Shown: positions 1 through 5,804, counted from the first letter of the stretch. The stretch: 9,283 nucleotides of DNA from Kiloniellaceae bacterium (GCA_028280915.1 JANQKX010000253.1:1-9283), one strand, 5' to 3'. Notes: generated by a model not told the origin, from the letters alone. A program made the numbers and translations.

Positions 1-228
1 CTCGAAGGTCAGGTCGGTGACCTGGGCCAGGAGCCGGGCGATGGTGGTTTTGCCGCAGCCGGGCGGCCCCCAGAGGATCATGGAGGCCAGGCGCCGCCCC
101 GACACCATACGCCCGATGGGCCCCTCCGCGCCCAAGAGGTGATCCTGCCCCACCACTTCGTCGAGATGTTGCGGGCGCAGCAGGTCCGCGAGGGGACGCG
201 GGGCCTGGGCTTCAAACAACTCGCTCAT
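1..228 (-). CDS. rarA: Replication-associated recombination protein A (RarA/MgsA), N-terminal fragment
   Basis: Only the first 76 codons are present; the gene runs off the left edge. RarA is a cytoplasmic AAA+ ATPase related to clamp-loader subunits and RuvB, acting at stalled or gapped replication forks. The visible part shows the family's start: a segment with RPLADLLRP (residues 11-19), then DEVVGQDHLLG (23-33), and a Walker A motif GPPGCGKTT at residues 54-62 with catalytic Lys60. The ATG at 228-226 is preceded by AGGAG seven bases upstream, which fixes the start. It begins 30 bp after the htrA stop, so the two are probably co-transcribed. The VGQDHLLG-WGPPGCGKTT combination fits RarA better than RuvB or DnaX, which have different flanking residues. 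The rest of the ATPase and the C-terminal tetramerisation region lie outside the window. Confidence 0.93.
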   Translation of the reverse strand, partial: MSELFEAQAPRPLADLLRPQHLDEVVGQDHLLGAEGPIGRMVSGRRLASMILWGPPGCGKTTIARLLAQVTDLTFE

Positions 229-258
229 GCCATCGCTCCTGGGCACCTGCTCGGCCGG

Positions 259-1677
259 TTAGAGCTGGATCCTGATATTGTGATGCTTGCCGTCCCGGCT
301 GAAGATCAGCTGCAGGGCGCCATCATCGGGGATGCCGCCGAGCAGCGCATTCAACTGCCCGCTATCGGAGACCTCCTGGCCGTCCACGGCCAGCACGATA
401 TCGCCGTCTCGAAAGCGGACCCGATGGGCCGGGGAGCCGCGCAGTATGCGGAGGATCACCACGCCCTCCCAGGCGCCCGGACGGTCCAATTCCTCCGCCA
501 AGGCCGGGGACAGAGTCGCCACCACGGCACCGGCCAAGGGATGCGTTCCCTCCAGCAGGATCTCGTTGCGCGGCGGCACTTCCGGCGGCTCGGTCAAGGG
601 CAGGTCGGCGGTAAAGCGGCTGCCTTCCCGATTGACCTCCAAGGCGGCGGTCCCGCCAAGGGGCTTGGTCGCCACGCGGAACTGCAGCGCTTCGTCGTCA
701 AAAACGTCCCGGCCATTCACCGACAGGATCACATCCCCCACTTTCAGGCCCGCGCTGTCCGCCGGGCCGCCCTCGTAGATTCGGTTGACGATCACCCCGC
801 CGGGCCGGTCCATCCGCAAGCCCTCGGCCAATTCGGCGGGGAGGTTTTGGCCCACAAAGCCGGTCCAAGCCCTCACCAGACGCCCGCCCTGGGCACCCTC
901 GATCACGGTCTGCACCATGTTGGAGGGAATGGCGAAACCGATGCCGATGGAGCCGCCGGTGCGCGAGAAGATGGCCGTGTTGATGCCGATCAGCTTGCCG
1001 TCCATGGTCACCAGGGCGCCGCCCGAGTTCCCCGGGTTGATGGCTGCATCCGTCTGAATGAAAAAGCTGTAGTCGGTGATGCCCGCGTGGGTCCGGGCCA
1101 GGGCCGAGACAATGCCGCTGGTCACGGTCTGGCCCACGCCGAAGGGATTGCCCAAGGCGAGCACCAGGTCCCCCACTTCCACTTCATTGGAATCCTTTAA
1201 CTCCAACACGGGCAAGACCTCGCCCCGCGGGTCGATCCGCAGCACCGCCAGATCGGTCCGCTCGTCCATCAGCATCAGCTCGGCCGGAAACTCCCGCCGG
1301 TCGGGCAGGACCACGGTGATCTCGTGGGAGCCCTTGATGACGTGGTGGTTCGTCACGATCAGCCCGTCCGGCGAAACGATGACGCCCGAGCCCAGGGACG
1401 ACTGAATGCGCTCGCGGGTCGGCCCGCCGAAGCGGTCGCCAAAGAACTTCTGGAAAAAGGGATCGGAAAACAGCGGCGACAGACCGCTGCGTTCGGTGAC
1501 CTTGCGCTTGGTGAAAATGTTCACCACCGCCGGCGCCGCCGCCTGCACCACCGGGGCGAAGGACAACATGACCTGCTCTTCGGATTGGGGCGCCTGCCGT
1601 TCCTGGGCCAGGGCCGGCAGGGCTAGGAAGGCGCTAACCACCAATGCCATACCGCGAACAATCCACGTCGATCCCAT
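259..1677 (-). CDS. htrA: Periplasmic HtrA/DegP-family serine endopeptidase (Do family), two PDZ domains
   Basis: This is a 472-aa envelope protease-chaperone that would degrade or hold misfolded periplasmic proteins. The N-terminus MGSTWIVRG followed by a hydrophobic run ending ALPALA is a signal peptide, with likely cleavage after ALA near residue 24. The trypsin-like domain (about 35-260) carries the full triad: His112 in TNHHVI, Asp142 in RTDLAVLRI and Ser218 in GNSGGAL. PDZ1 spans about 265-360 (GLKVGDVILSVNG) and the more divergent PDZ2 about 375-472 (RFRDGDIVLAVDG). A DPFFQKFFGD segment before the protease core is typical of DegP/DegQ relatives. I chose the ATG at 1677 over a GTG at 1716 because AAGGAAG lies just upstream of it and the signal peptide then starts normally. 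It begins 52 bp after the fbaA stop with no terminator between, and rarA follows. DegP versus DegQ identity cannot be settled by eye. Confidence 0.95.
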   Translation of the reverse strand: MGSTWIVRGMALVVSAFLALPALAQERQAPQSEEQVMLSFAPVVQAAAPAVVNIFTKRKVTERSGLSPLFSDPFFQKFFGDRFGGPTRERIQSSLGSGVIVSPDGLIVTNHHVIKGSHEITVVLPDRREFPAELMLMDERTDLAVLRIDPRGEVLPVLELKDSNEVEVGDLVLALGNPFGVGQTVTSGIVSALARTHAGITDYSFFIQTDAAINPGNSGGALVTMDGKLIGINTAIFSRTGGSIGIGFAIPSNMVQTVIEGAQGGRLVRAWTGFVGQNLPAELAEGLRMDRPGGVIVNRIYEGGPADSAGLKVGDVILSVNGRDVFDDEALQFRVATKPLGGTAALEVNREGSRFTADLPLTEPPEVPPRNEILLEGTHPLAGAVVATLSPALAEELDRPGAWEGVVILRILRGSPAHRVRFRDGDIVLAVDGQEVSDSGQLNALLGGIPDDGALQLIFSRDGKHHNIRIQL

Positions 1678-1729
1678 TTGCTTCCTTTCCGCCGGCCTCG
1701 CAAGAACCGTTTTCACTTAGGTCATGGAC

Positions 1730-2800
1730 TTAATTCAAGGCAAGGGACTTGCCGCTGGCGCGCAAATCGGCAAAGGCCTCATCCAAACGCGCGGCCATGG
1801 AGACCTCGCCGGCCCGCAGCCATTTCCGGGGATCATACTGCTTTTTATAGGGCGTGCCATCTTCCGGATCGATCTGATGGGCAAAGGCCTTGGGGTTTTG
1901 GTCCTTGTAGCTGCCCACGGCGGTGGCAAAGGCGAACTGGGTGTCGGTGTCGATGTTCATCTTGAACACGCCATAGTCGATGGCCTGATGAATTTTTTCC
2001 TTCTCCGAACCTGAGCCGCCATGGAACACCAGATCCAGGGGATTGCCGGCCGTACCCCGGGCCTCGGCCACCAGGGCTTGGGAATCCCGGAGAATCTCGG
2101 GGCGCAGCTGCACATTGCCGGGTTTATAGACCCCGTGCACATTGCCGAAAGAAGCCGCCACGCTGAAATGGCCAATGGGCGCCAAGAGGTCGTAGGCCGC
2201 CAGGACATGTTCCGGCTGCGTATAGAGCTTGGCGTTGTCGGTCACGTCCTCATCCGAGCCCACGCCGTCTTCCTCGCCGCCGGTCACGCCCAGTTCGATT
2301 TCCAGGCTCATCTCCAAGGGGACCATATCTTTCAGGGCCTTGGCACAAAGCGCCAGGTTCTCTTCCAGGGGGTCCTCGGAAAGATCCAGCATATGAGAGC
2401 TGAACAGGGGGCGGCCATGGGCCGCGTAGTGGGCTTTGCCGGCGTCGATCAGTCCCTCCACCCAGGGGATGAGCTTTTTATTGGCGTGGTCGGTGTGCAA
2501 GACCACACAGACGCCATAGTGCTCGGCCAGCAAGTGAACGTGCTGGGCCGCCGAGACGGCGCCCAAGACCTTGGCCGCGGCCCCGTCTGTCATGCCCTGA
2601 CCGGCGAAAAACTGAGCGCCCCCGTTGGAAAGTTGAATGATCACGTCGGATTTGTTGCGCGCCGCTGATTCCAAGACCGCGTTGACCGAATTGGTGCCCA
2701 CGACATTCACCGCCGGCAGCGCGTAGGCGCCCTTTTTACAGCTTTCGACCAAGGTCTGATAGCTTTCGCCATAGACCACACCGGGCTTGAGTACTGACAT
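1730..2800 (-). CDS. fbaA: Class II fructose-1,6-bisphosphate aldolase, class IIA (E. coli FbaA type)
   Basis: This 356-aa cytoplasmic zinc enzyme cleaves fructose 1,6-bisphosphate into dihydroxyacetone phosphate and glyceraldehyde 3-phosphate in glycolysis, and runs in reverse in gluconeogenesis. Class II features are present throughout. HTDHANKK (102-109) holds metal ligands or catalytic residues Asp104 and His105. EIELGVTGGEEDG (167-179) includes the catalytic loop acid. His222 lies in FGNVHGVYKPGN, His260 in FHGGSGS, and the phosphate/substrate segment is NIDTDTQ (282-288). Length and motifs match the longer class IIA form rather than the shorter Calvin-cycle or TIM-barrel class IIB enzymes. 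The frame stays open upstream to 2884, but the ATG at 2800 has AAGGAAG about 6 bases upstream and matches the family start. It follows the rplQ terminator, so it should have its own promoter; I could not identify one confidently. It probably heads a unit with htrA and rarA. Confidence 0.95.
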   Translation of the reverse strand: MSVLKPGVVYGESYQTLVESCKKGAYALPAVNVVGTNSVNAVLESAARNKSDVIIQLSNGGAQFFAGQGMTDGAAAKVLGAVSAAQHVHLLAEHYGVCVVLHTDHANKKLIPWVEGLIDAGKAHYAAHGRPLFSSHMLDLSEDPLEENLALCAKALKDMVPLEMSLEIELGVTGGEEDGVGSDEDVTDNAKLYTQPEHVLAAYDLLAPIGHFSVAASFGNVHGVYKPGNVQLRPEILRDSQALVAEARGTAGNPLDLVFHGGSGSEKEKIHQAIDYGVFKMNIDTDTQFAFATAVGSYKDQNPKAFAHQIDPEDGTPYKKQYDPRKWLRAGEVSMAARLDEAFADLRASGKSLALN

Positions 2801-2895
2801 TTCAACTTCCTTATACTTACCTGAACCTGAAACTAACCGAGTTCTTGATGGCGGGCGCCAAACGTTCCGACCAAGGCCCGCCAATTCTACGCCCT

Positions 2896-2910
2896 AAAAG
2901 CTAAGCTTTT
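2896..2910. repeat. 15-bp operator-like palindrome upstream of fbaA
   Basis: AAAAGCT and AGCTTTT form perfect 7-bp inverted arms around one central base, about 95 bp before the fbaA start. On the minus strand a TAGAAT hexamer (2889-2884) lies just downstream. If that is a -10 box, the palindrome would cover the spacer and reach the -35 position, as a repressor site might. The -35 itself (AGAAAA) is a poor match, so both promoter and operator remain tentative. Confidence 0.3.
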
Positions 2911-3007
2911 CTGAGGTTTCCTCGCCTATGAGGCCACTTGAGATTTCGATCTGCGGCCTTATGCGCAAGGGCGACCCAAAGACCTGATCAAACGGAAAAA
3001 GCGCGGT

Positions 3008-3051
3008 AAAAAACAAAAGCTCCCCGGACCGAAGGGGCCACGGGGAGCTTT
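3008..3051 (-). terminator. Intrinsic terminator of the alpha operon, after rplQ
   Basis: On the minus strand, perfect 11-bp arms AAAGCTCCCCG (3051-3041) and CGGGGAGCTTT (3026-3016) flank a 14-base loop. They are followed by a U-rich tract (TTTTG then six T, ending at 3008). The hairpin starts 25 bases after the rplQ stop. This is a textbook Rho-independent terminator separating the ribosomal operon from fbaA. There is no comparable T tract on the plus-strand side, so it looks unidirectional. Confidence 0.93.
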
Positions 3052-3076
3052 GTCATTTCCAAAGACGCTTGCCGTT

Positions 3077-3499
3077 CTAGGCCTCGTCTTCGTCGTCCTC
3101 GACCTCCTGGGTCGGGCCGGAATCCTGGCCCTTGGCGTCCGGGTCCCGGTCCACCAGCTCGATCACGGCCATGGGCGCCATGTCGCCGTAACGGAACCCG
3201 GCGCGCAGCACGCGGGTATAGCCGCCGGGGCGCTCCTTATAGCGCTCGGCCAAGGTGTCGAAGAGCTTTTCCGTCAGCTTGTTGTCCCGCAGGGTGGCAT
3301 TGGCTTGCCGACGGGCATGCAGGTCGCCGCGCTTGCCCAAGGTGATGAGGCGGTCCACCACCCGGCGCAGGTCCTTGGCCTTGGGCAGCGTGGTCGAAAT
3401 CTGCTCGTGTTTGATCAAAGCCGCCGCCATGTTGGCGAACATGGCCTTACGGTGACTGGCGGAGCGGTTAAACCGCCGGCCGGCAAATCCGTGACGCAT
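3077..3499 (-). CDS. rplQ: 50S ribosomal protein L17 (bL17)
   Basis: This 140-aa protein of the large subunit sits near the exit-tunnel side of the ribosome. The start MRHGFAGRRFNR and the segment SHRKAMFANMAAALIKHEQI (15-34) are the conserved L17 core, followed by TTLPKAKDLRRVVDRLITLGKRG. The conserved part ends around residue 118 (AVIELVDRD). It is followed by an acidic tail ending EVEDDEDEA, a length and tail common in alphaproteobacteria and longer than the E. coli protein. GAGGAG lies eight bases before the ATG. It is the last gene of the alpha operon, 140 bp after rpoA, with a terminator-like hairpin before it and a strong terminator after it. Confidence 0.98.
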   Translation of the reverse strand: MRHGFAGRRFNRSASHRKAMFANMAAALIKHEQISTTLPKAKDLRRVVDRLITLGKRGDLHARRQANATLRDNKLTEKLFDTLAERYKERPGGYTRVLRAGFRYGDMAPMAVIELVDRDPDAKGQDSGPTQEVEDDEDEA

Positions 3500-3524
3500 G
3501 GTACTCTCTCCTCATTTCCTTGGT

Positions 3525-3536
3525 CTCGCGCGCGAG
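3525..3536. repeat. 12-bp GC palindrome in the rplQ leader
   Basis: CTCGCGCGCGAG is a perfect 12-bp palindrome located 25 bp upstream of the rplQ start. It can extend by a further GG/CC pair beyond a mismatch on each side. Its role is unknown. It could be a DNA-binding site or a small structured element ahead of the rplQ ribosome binding site. Confidence 0.5.
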
Positions 3537-3592
3537 GCCGATTGAACAGCCCACAGCCCGGCTCACATAAATTCAGCACGGCACTGAGGGGC

Positions 3593-3607
3593 GGGGCGGC
3601 ATGCCCC
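3593..3607 (-). repeat. Short GC hairpin between rpoA and rplQ
   Basis: GGGGC and GCCCC arms of 5 bp surround a 5-base loop. A second GCCCC just downstream on the minus strand offers an alternative pairing. It begins 7 bases beyond the T tract of the terminator-like hairpin at 3615-3643, so the spacer can form consecutive stem-loops. Confidence 0.4.
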
Positions 3608-3614
3608 AAAGGTT

Positions 3615-3643
3615 AAAAACTCAAAGCACCGGCGGTGCCTTAA
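3615..3643 (-). terminator. Terminator-like hairpin between rpoA and rplQ
   Basis: On the minus strand a 10-bp stem (3643-3634 with 3630-3621, two G-U wobbles) encloses a 3-base GCC loop. After one G it is followed by TTTTT (3619-3615). The 5' arm begins inside the rpoA stop codon. The shape is that of a weak intrinsic terminator or attenuator. Partial read-through would lower L17 relative to RpoA. It may instead be a 3'-end stabilising or processing hairpin. Confidence 0.55.
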
Positions 3644-4656
3644 AAGGGCTCCTCCAGGCGCTTGGCCAGCTCTTCGATGTTTTCCGGCGGCCAGGTGGGG
3701 ATTTCCATACCCAGGTGCAGCCCCATGGTCGAGAGCACTTCCTTGATTTCGTTCAAGGACTTGCGGCCGAAGTTGGGAGTGCGCAGCATTTCCGCCTCGG
3801 ATTTCTGCACCAGATCGCCGATGTAGACGATGTTGTCGTTTTTCAGGCAGTTGGCCGAACGCACCGACAGCTCCAGCTCATCCACCTTACGCAGCAGATT
3901 GCGGTTGAACGGCGGCTCGCTGGGCGCGTCCTCGGCATGGCGGGACTGAGGCTCTTCGAAGTTGATGAAGAGGTTCAACTGATCCTGCAGGATACGCGCC
4001 GCCAGGGCCACCGCATCTTCCGGGGTCACGGCGCCGTTGGTTTCCACGTCCATGGTGAGCTTGTCATAGTCGGTGACCTGGCCCACGCGGGTGTTTTCCA
4101 CCTTGTAGGCCACCTTGCGCACCGGCGAGAAGATGGAGTCCACGGGGATCAAGCCGATGGGCGCATCCTCGGGCCGGTTCTGGGTCGCCGGCACATAGCC
4201 CTTGCCCGCATCCACCGTCAGCTCCATGTCGACCCGCGCCCCATCGTCCAAGGTGCAGAGCACCAGATTGGGGTTCATGATCTCGATATCGTGACCGGTG
4301 TCGATCTGACCCGCGGTCACCTCACCGGGGCCCTCGGCCCGCAACCGCATGCGCTTGGGACCTTCGCCGCCCATGCGCAGAGCGATCAGCTTCACGTTCA
4401 GGACGATGTCGGTCACGTCCTCGCGCACGCCCGGGATGGAGGAAAACTCGTGCAGCACGCCGTCCACCTGGATCGAGGTGACCGCCGCGCCTTGCAGCGA
4501 GGACAGAAGGATGCGCCGCAGGGCGTTGCCCAGGGTCAACCCAAAGCCCCGTTCCAGGGGCTCGGCGACCACCTTGGCCACCCGGCTCACATCCATGCCG
4601 GTCTGAATTTCCAACTTGTTCGGCTTGATCAATTCGGTCCAGTTCTTTTGCAGCAC
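3640..4656 (-). CDS. rpoA: DNA-directed RNA polymerase subunit alpha
   Basis: This 338-aa polymerase assembly subunit has a complete domain set. The alpha-NTD covers about residues 1-235, with LERGFGLTLGNALRRILLSSLQG (35-57) forming the dimer/beta-beta' contact region. A linker rich in E, P and S follows (about 236-250), then the alpha-CTD (about 255-325) with RSANCLKN. Arg266 there corresponds to the E. coli Arg265 that binds UP-element DNA. The C-terminus is WPPENIEELAKRLEEPF. The start is a GTG at 4656 (GTG-CTG-CAA-AAG, protein LQKNW) with GAGGA seven bases upstream, matching the family N-terminus and usual alphaproteobacterial length. A TTG at 4779 in the same frame has no family support. 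It is preceded by an unusually long 200-bp spacer after rpsK and followed by a terminator-like hairpin. Confidence 0.98.
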   Translation of the reverse strand: MLQKNWTELIKPNKLEIQTGMDVSRVAKVVAEPLERGFGLTLGNALRRILLSSLQGAAVTSIQVDGVLHEFSSIPGVREDVTDIVLNVKLIALRMGGEGPKRMRLRAEGPGEVTAGQIDTGHDIEIMNPNLVLCTLDDGARVDMELTVDAGKGYVPATQNRPEDAPIGLIPVDSIFSPVRKVAYKVENTRVGQVTDYDKLTMDVETNGAVTPEDAVALAARILQDQLNLFINFEEPQSRHAEDAPSEPPFNRNLLRKVDELELSVRSANCLKNDNIVYIGDLVQKSEAEMLRTPNFGRKSLNEIKEVLSTMGLHLGMEIPTWPPENIEELAKRLEEPF

Positions 4657-4663
4657 GACTGCA

Positions 4664-4668
4664 TCCTC
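4664..4668 (-). promoter_or_regulatory. Shine-Dalgarno deciding the rpoA GTG start
   Basis: GAGGA ends seven bases before the GTG at 4656. No ATG in the rpoA frame lies near the conserved LQKNW N-terminus, and the ATG inside GAGGATG is out of frame. The GTG is therefore the supported initiation codon. Confidence 0.75.
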
Positions 4669-4764
4669 ACCTTCTTGACAGATAACGCTCGCTTGGGCCT
4701 CAAACGATCTCCCTTTCGGGATTTTGAACCAAGCAATGCGCCTTTCTGTGCTCTTCGATTTCTT

Positions 4765-4820
4765 GCCAGGGTGCCCCAACGGCCCCCAGCACTCATCCCC
4801 CGTCTCTGGCCAACCCTGGC
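4765..4820 (-). repeat. Long-range inverted repeat in the rpsK-rpoA spacer
   Basis: GCCAGGGT (4765-4772) and ACCCTGGC (4813-4820) are perfect 8-bp complementary arms 40 bases apart. A further GGCC/GGCC pairing is possible just inside. In the rpsK-rpoA transcript this would form a sizeable stem 108 bases or more upstream of the rpoA start. A small UCCC-GAAA-GGGA hairpin with a GNRA-type loop lies nearer rpoA (4721-4710). There is no T tract, so it is not an intrinsic terminator. A structured leader or RNA-processing site is possible. Confidence 0.5.
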
Positions 4821-4856
4821 TTTCCCGGCGCCTGGGCCGTCAAAGCCAAGTCAGCC

Positions 4857-5246
4857 CTAGACCCGGCGCCGTTTCGGCGGGCGGCATCCATTGTGGGGGA
4901 TCGGGGTCACGTCGCGAATGGCCGTGATGGTAAACCCGATGGCCTGCAGGGCCCGCAGGGCCGATTCCCGGCCGGAGCCAGGGCCCTTCACGTTCACTTC
5001 CAGGGTTTTCACGCCGTGTTCCTGGGCCTTGCGCCCGGCATCCTCGCCCGCCATCTGCGCCGCGTAAGGGGTCGATTTGCGCGACCCCTTGAACCCTTGA
5101 CCGCCGGCCGAGGACCAGGAAATGGTATTTCCCTGCACGTCGGTGATGGTGATCATGGTGTTGTTGAAGGTCGCGTTCACATGCGCGATACCGTTGGTAA
5201 TATTCTTCTTTTCGCGGCGGCGCAGGCGCGCTTGGGGTTTAGCCAT
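4857..5246 (-). CDS. rpsK: 30S ribosomal protein S11 (uS11)
   Basis: This 129-aa small-subunit platform protein contacts 16S rRNA near the E site and partners with S6/S18/S21. Family hallmarks are HVNATFNNTMITITD (22-36), WSSAGGQGFKGSRKSTPYAAQ (44-64), a central VKGPGSGRE, and the conserved C-terminus PIPHNGCRPPKRRRV. Length is the usual 129 residues. The ATG at 5246 is 35 bp after the rpsM stop. Its ribosome binding site is weak: only GAAAG is seen upstream, and it can pair with CTTTC adjacent to the start codon, so translation may be coupled to rpsM. Confidence 0.98.
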   Translation of the reverse strand: MAKPQARLRRREKKNITNGIAHVNATFNNTMITITDVQGNTISWSSAGGQGFKGSRKSTPYAAQMAGEDAGRKAQEHGVKTLEVNVKGPGSGRESALRALQAIGFTITAIRDVTPIPHNGCRPPKRRRV

Positions 5247-5281
5247 GAAAGTTGCTTTCGTCTATTAGCGTTCGATAAGGG

Positions 5282-5659
5282 TTAGCGCGCGGCCTTTTTC
5301 TTACCCTGGATGGGACGGGCCGGGCCTTTGCGGGTCCGGGCGTTGGTGCTGGTCCGCTGGCCGCGCACCGGCAAGCCCTTGCGGTGCCGCAGGCCCCGGT
5401 AGCAACCCAGGTCCATCAGCCGCTTGATGTTCATGGCCACTTCCCGGCGCAGATCACCTTCCACCATATAGCCCCGGTCGATAGCCTCGCGGATCCGGCC
5501 CACTTCGTCGTCGGTCAACTCGTTGACCCGCCGCTCCGCCGGAATGCCCACGGCCTGGCAGATTTCAGCCGATTTCGTCCGGCCGATGCCGTGAATATAG
5601 GTCAAAGCGATCTCAACTCGCTTTTGCGTCGGGATGTTGACGCCAGCAATACGTGCCAC
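5282..5659 (-). CDS. rpsM: 30S ribosomal protein S13 (uS13)
   Basis: This 125-aa small-subunit head protein contacts the P-site tRNA through its tail and forms intersubunit bridges. Residues 2-10 ARIAGVNIP are the canonical S13 start. ALTYIHGIGRTKS (18-30) is the helix-two-turn-helix region, and YRGLRHRKGLPVRGQRTSTNARTRKGPARP leads into a basic C-terminal tail ending GKKKAAR. The start is the GTG at 5659, with AAGGAG eight bases upstream. The in-frame ATG at 5719 would add 20 residues translated from a tandem-repeat leader with no homology to S13. It is the first gene of the alpha operon here (no rpsD), behind the promoter at 5804-5777 with a leader of about 110 bases. Confidence 0.98.
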   Translation of the reverse strand: MARIAGVNIPTQKRVEIALTYIHGIGRTKSAEICQAVGIPAERRVNELTDDEVGRIREAIDRGYMVEGDLRREVAMNIKRLMDLGCYRGLRHRKGLPVRGQRTSTNARTRKGPARPIQGKKKAAR

Positions 5660-5667
5660 GCCGGAAA

Positions 5668-5673
5668 CTCCTT
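5668..5673 (-). promoter_or_regulatory. Shine-Dalgarno deciding the rpsM GTG start
   Basis: AAGGAG lies eight bases upstream of the GTG at 5659, which begins the conserved ARIAGVNIP sequence. It sits in the palindrome CCTTGGAAGG (5679-5670) formed where the second 17-bp repeat unit meets the SD, so the site could be partly occluded by base pairing. Confidence 0.8.
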
Positions 5674-5707
5674 CCAAGGTAACGGGCCGGCCAAGGTAAC
5701 GAGCCGG
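5674..5707. repeat. 17-bp tandem duplication in the rpsM leader
   Basis: Two adjacent 17-bp units, CCAAGGTAACGGGCCGG (5674-5690) and CCAAGGTAACGAGCCGG (5691-5707), differ at one base. The pair lies in the rpsM 5' untranslated region and abuts the Shine-Dalgarno sequence. It looks like a fairly recent slippage duplication. Confidence 0.95.
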
Positions 5708-5776
5708 AAGCCCGATCAAATCAAAATGTTATGGACAAGCAAAAAGGTCCGGTAGCCAGCGCTCCAGAGACGCGGG

Positions 5777-5804
5777 ATTATAGTTTTCCGCGGCCATCCG
5801 TCAA
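5777..5804 (-). promoter_or_regulatory. Sigma-70-type promoter for rpsM-rpsK-rpoA-rplQ
   Basis: On the minus strand TTGACG (5804-5799) and a perfect TATAAT (5782-5777) are separated by 16 bases. Transcription would start near 5770, giving a leader of about 110 bases before rpsM. It lies in the 220-bp gap after adk. No intrinsic terminator is visible between adk and this promoter, so read-through from secY-adk is also likely. Confidence 0.85.

Noticed and set aside
139..1200. Plus-strand open frame opposite htrA and rarA (353 codons)
   Set aside because: The minus strand codes for a protease with a full catalytic triad and for a Walker A ATPase. The plus frame is a composition artefact.
1678..1729. 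Terminator or promoter between fbaA and htrA
   Set aside because: The 52-bp gap shows no hairpin with a T tract and no -35/-10 pair. It contains only the htrA ribosome binding site.
2801..2884. 28-residue extension of the aldolase upstream of 2800
   Set aside because: The ATG at 2800 has a strong SD and matches the family N-terminus. The extension would read through the SD region and resembles no leader.
4657..4779. 41-residue extension of RpoA from a TTG at 4779
   Set aside because: It has no similarity to RpoA N-termini, and the GTG at 4656 has a good SD and gives the expected 338-aa length.
4710..4820. Intrinsic terminator between rpsK and rpoA
   Set aside because: The stems are present but no T tract follows on the minus strand, so Rho-independent termination is not supported.
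3601..4860. Long plus-strand open frame opposite rpoA (419 codons)
   Set aside because: It is antisense to the unmistakable rpoA gene and rich in His, Gln and Gly, as reverse frames of GC-rich genes tend to be. It matches no family I know.
5660..5719. 20-residue N-terminal extension of S13 from an ATG at 5719
   Set aside because: It would translate the tandem-repeat leader and pass through the Shine-Dalgarno. The GTG at 5659 gives the family start.
5660..5776. S4-type regulatory pseudoknot in the rpsM leader, as in E. coli
   Set aside because: rpsD is not in this operon here, and I could not recognise the characteristic pseudoknot. The visible structure is a 17-bp tandem duplication instead.
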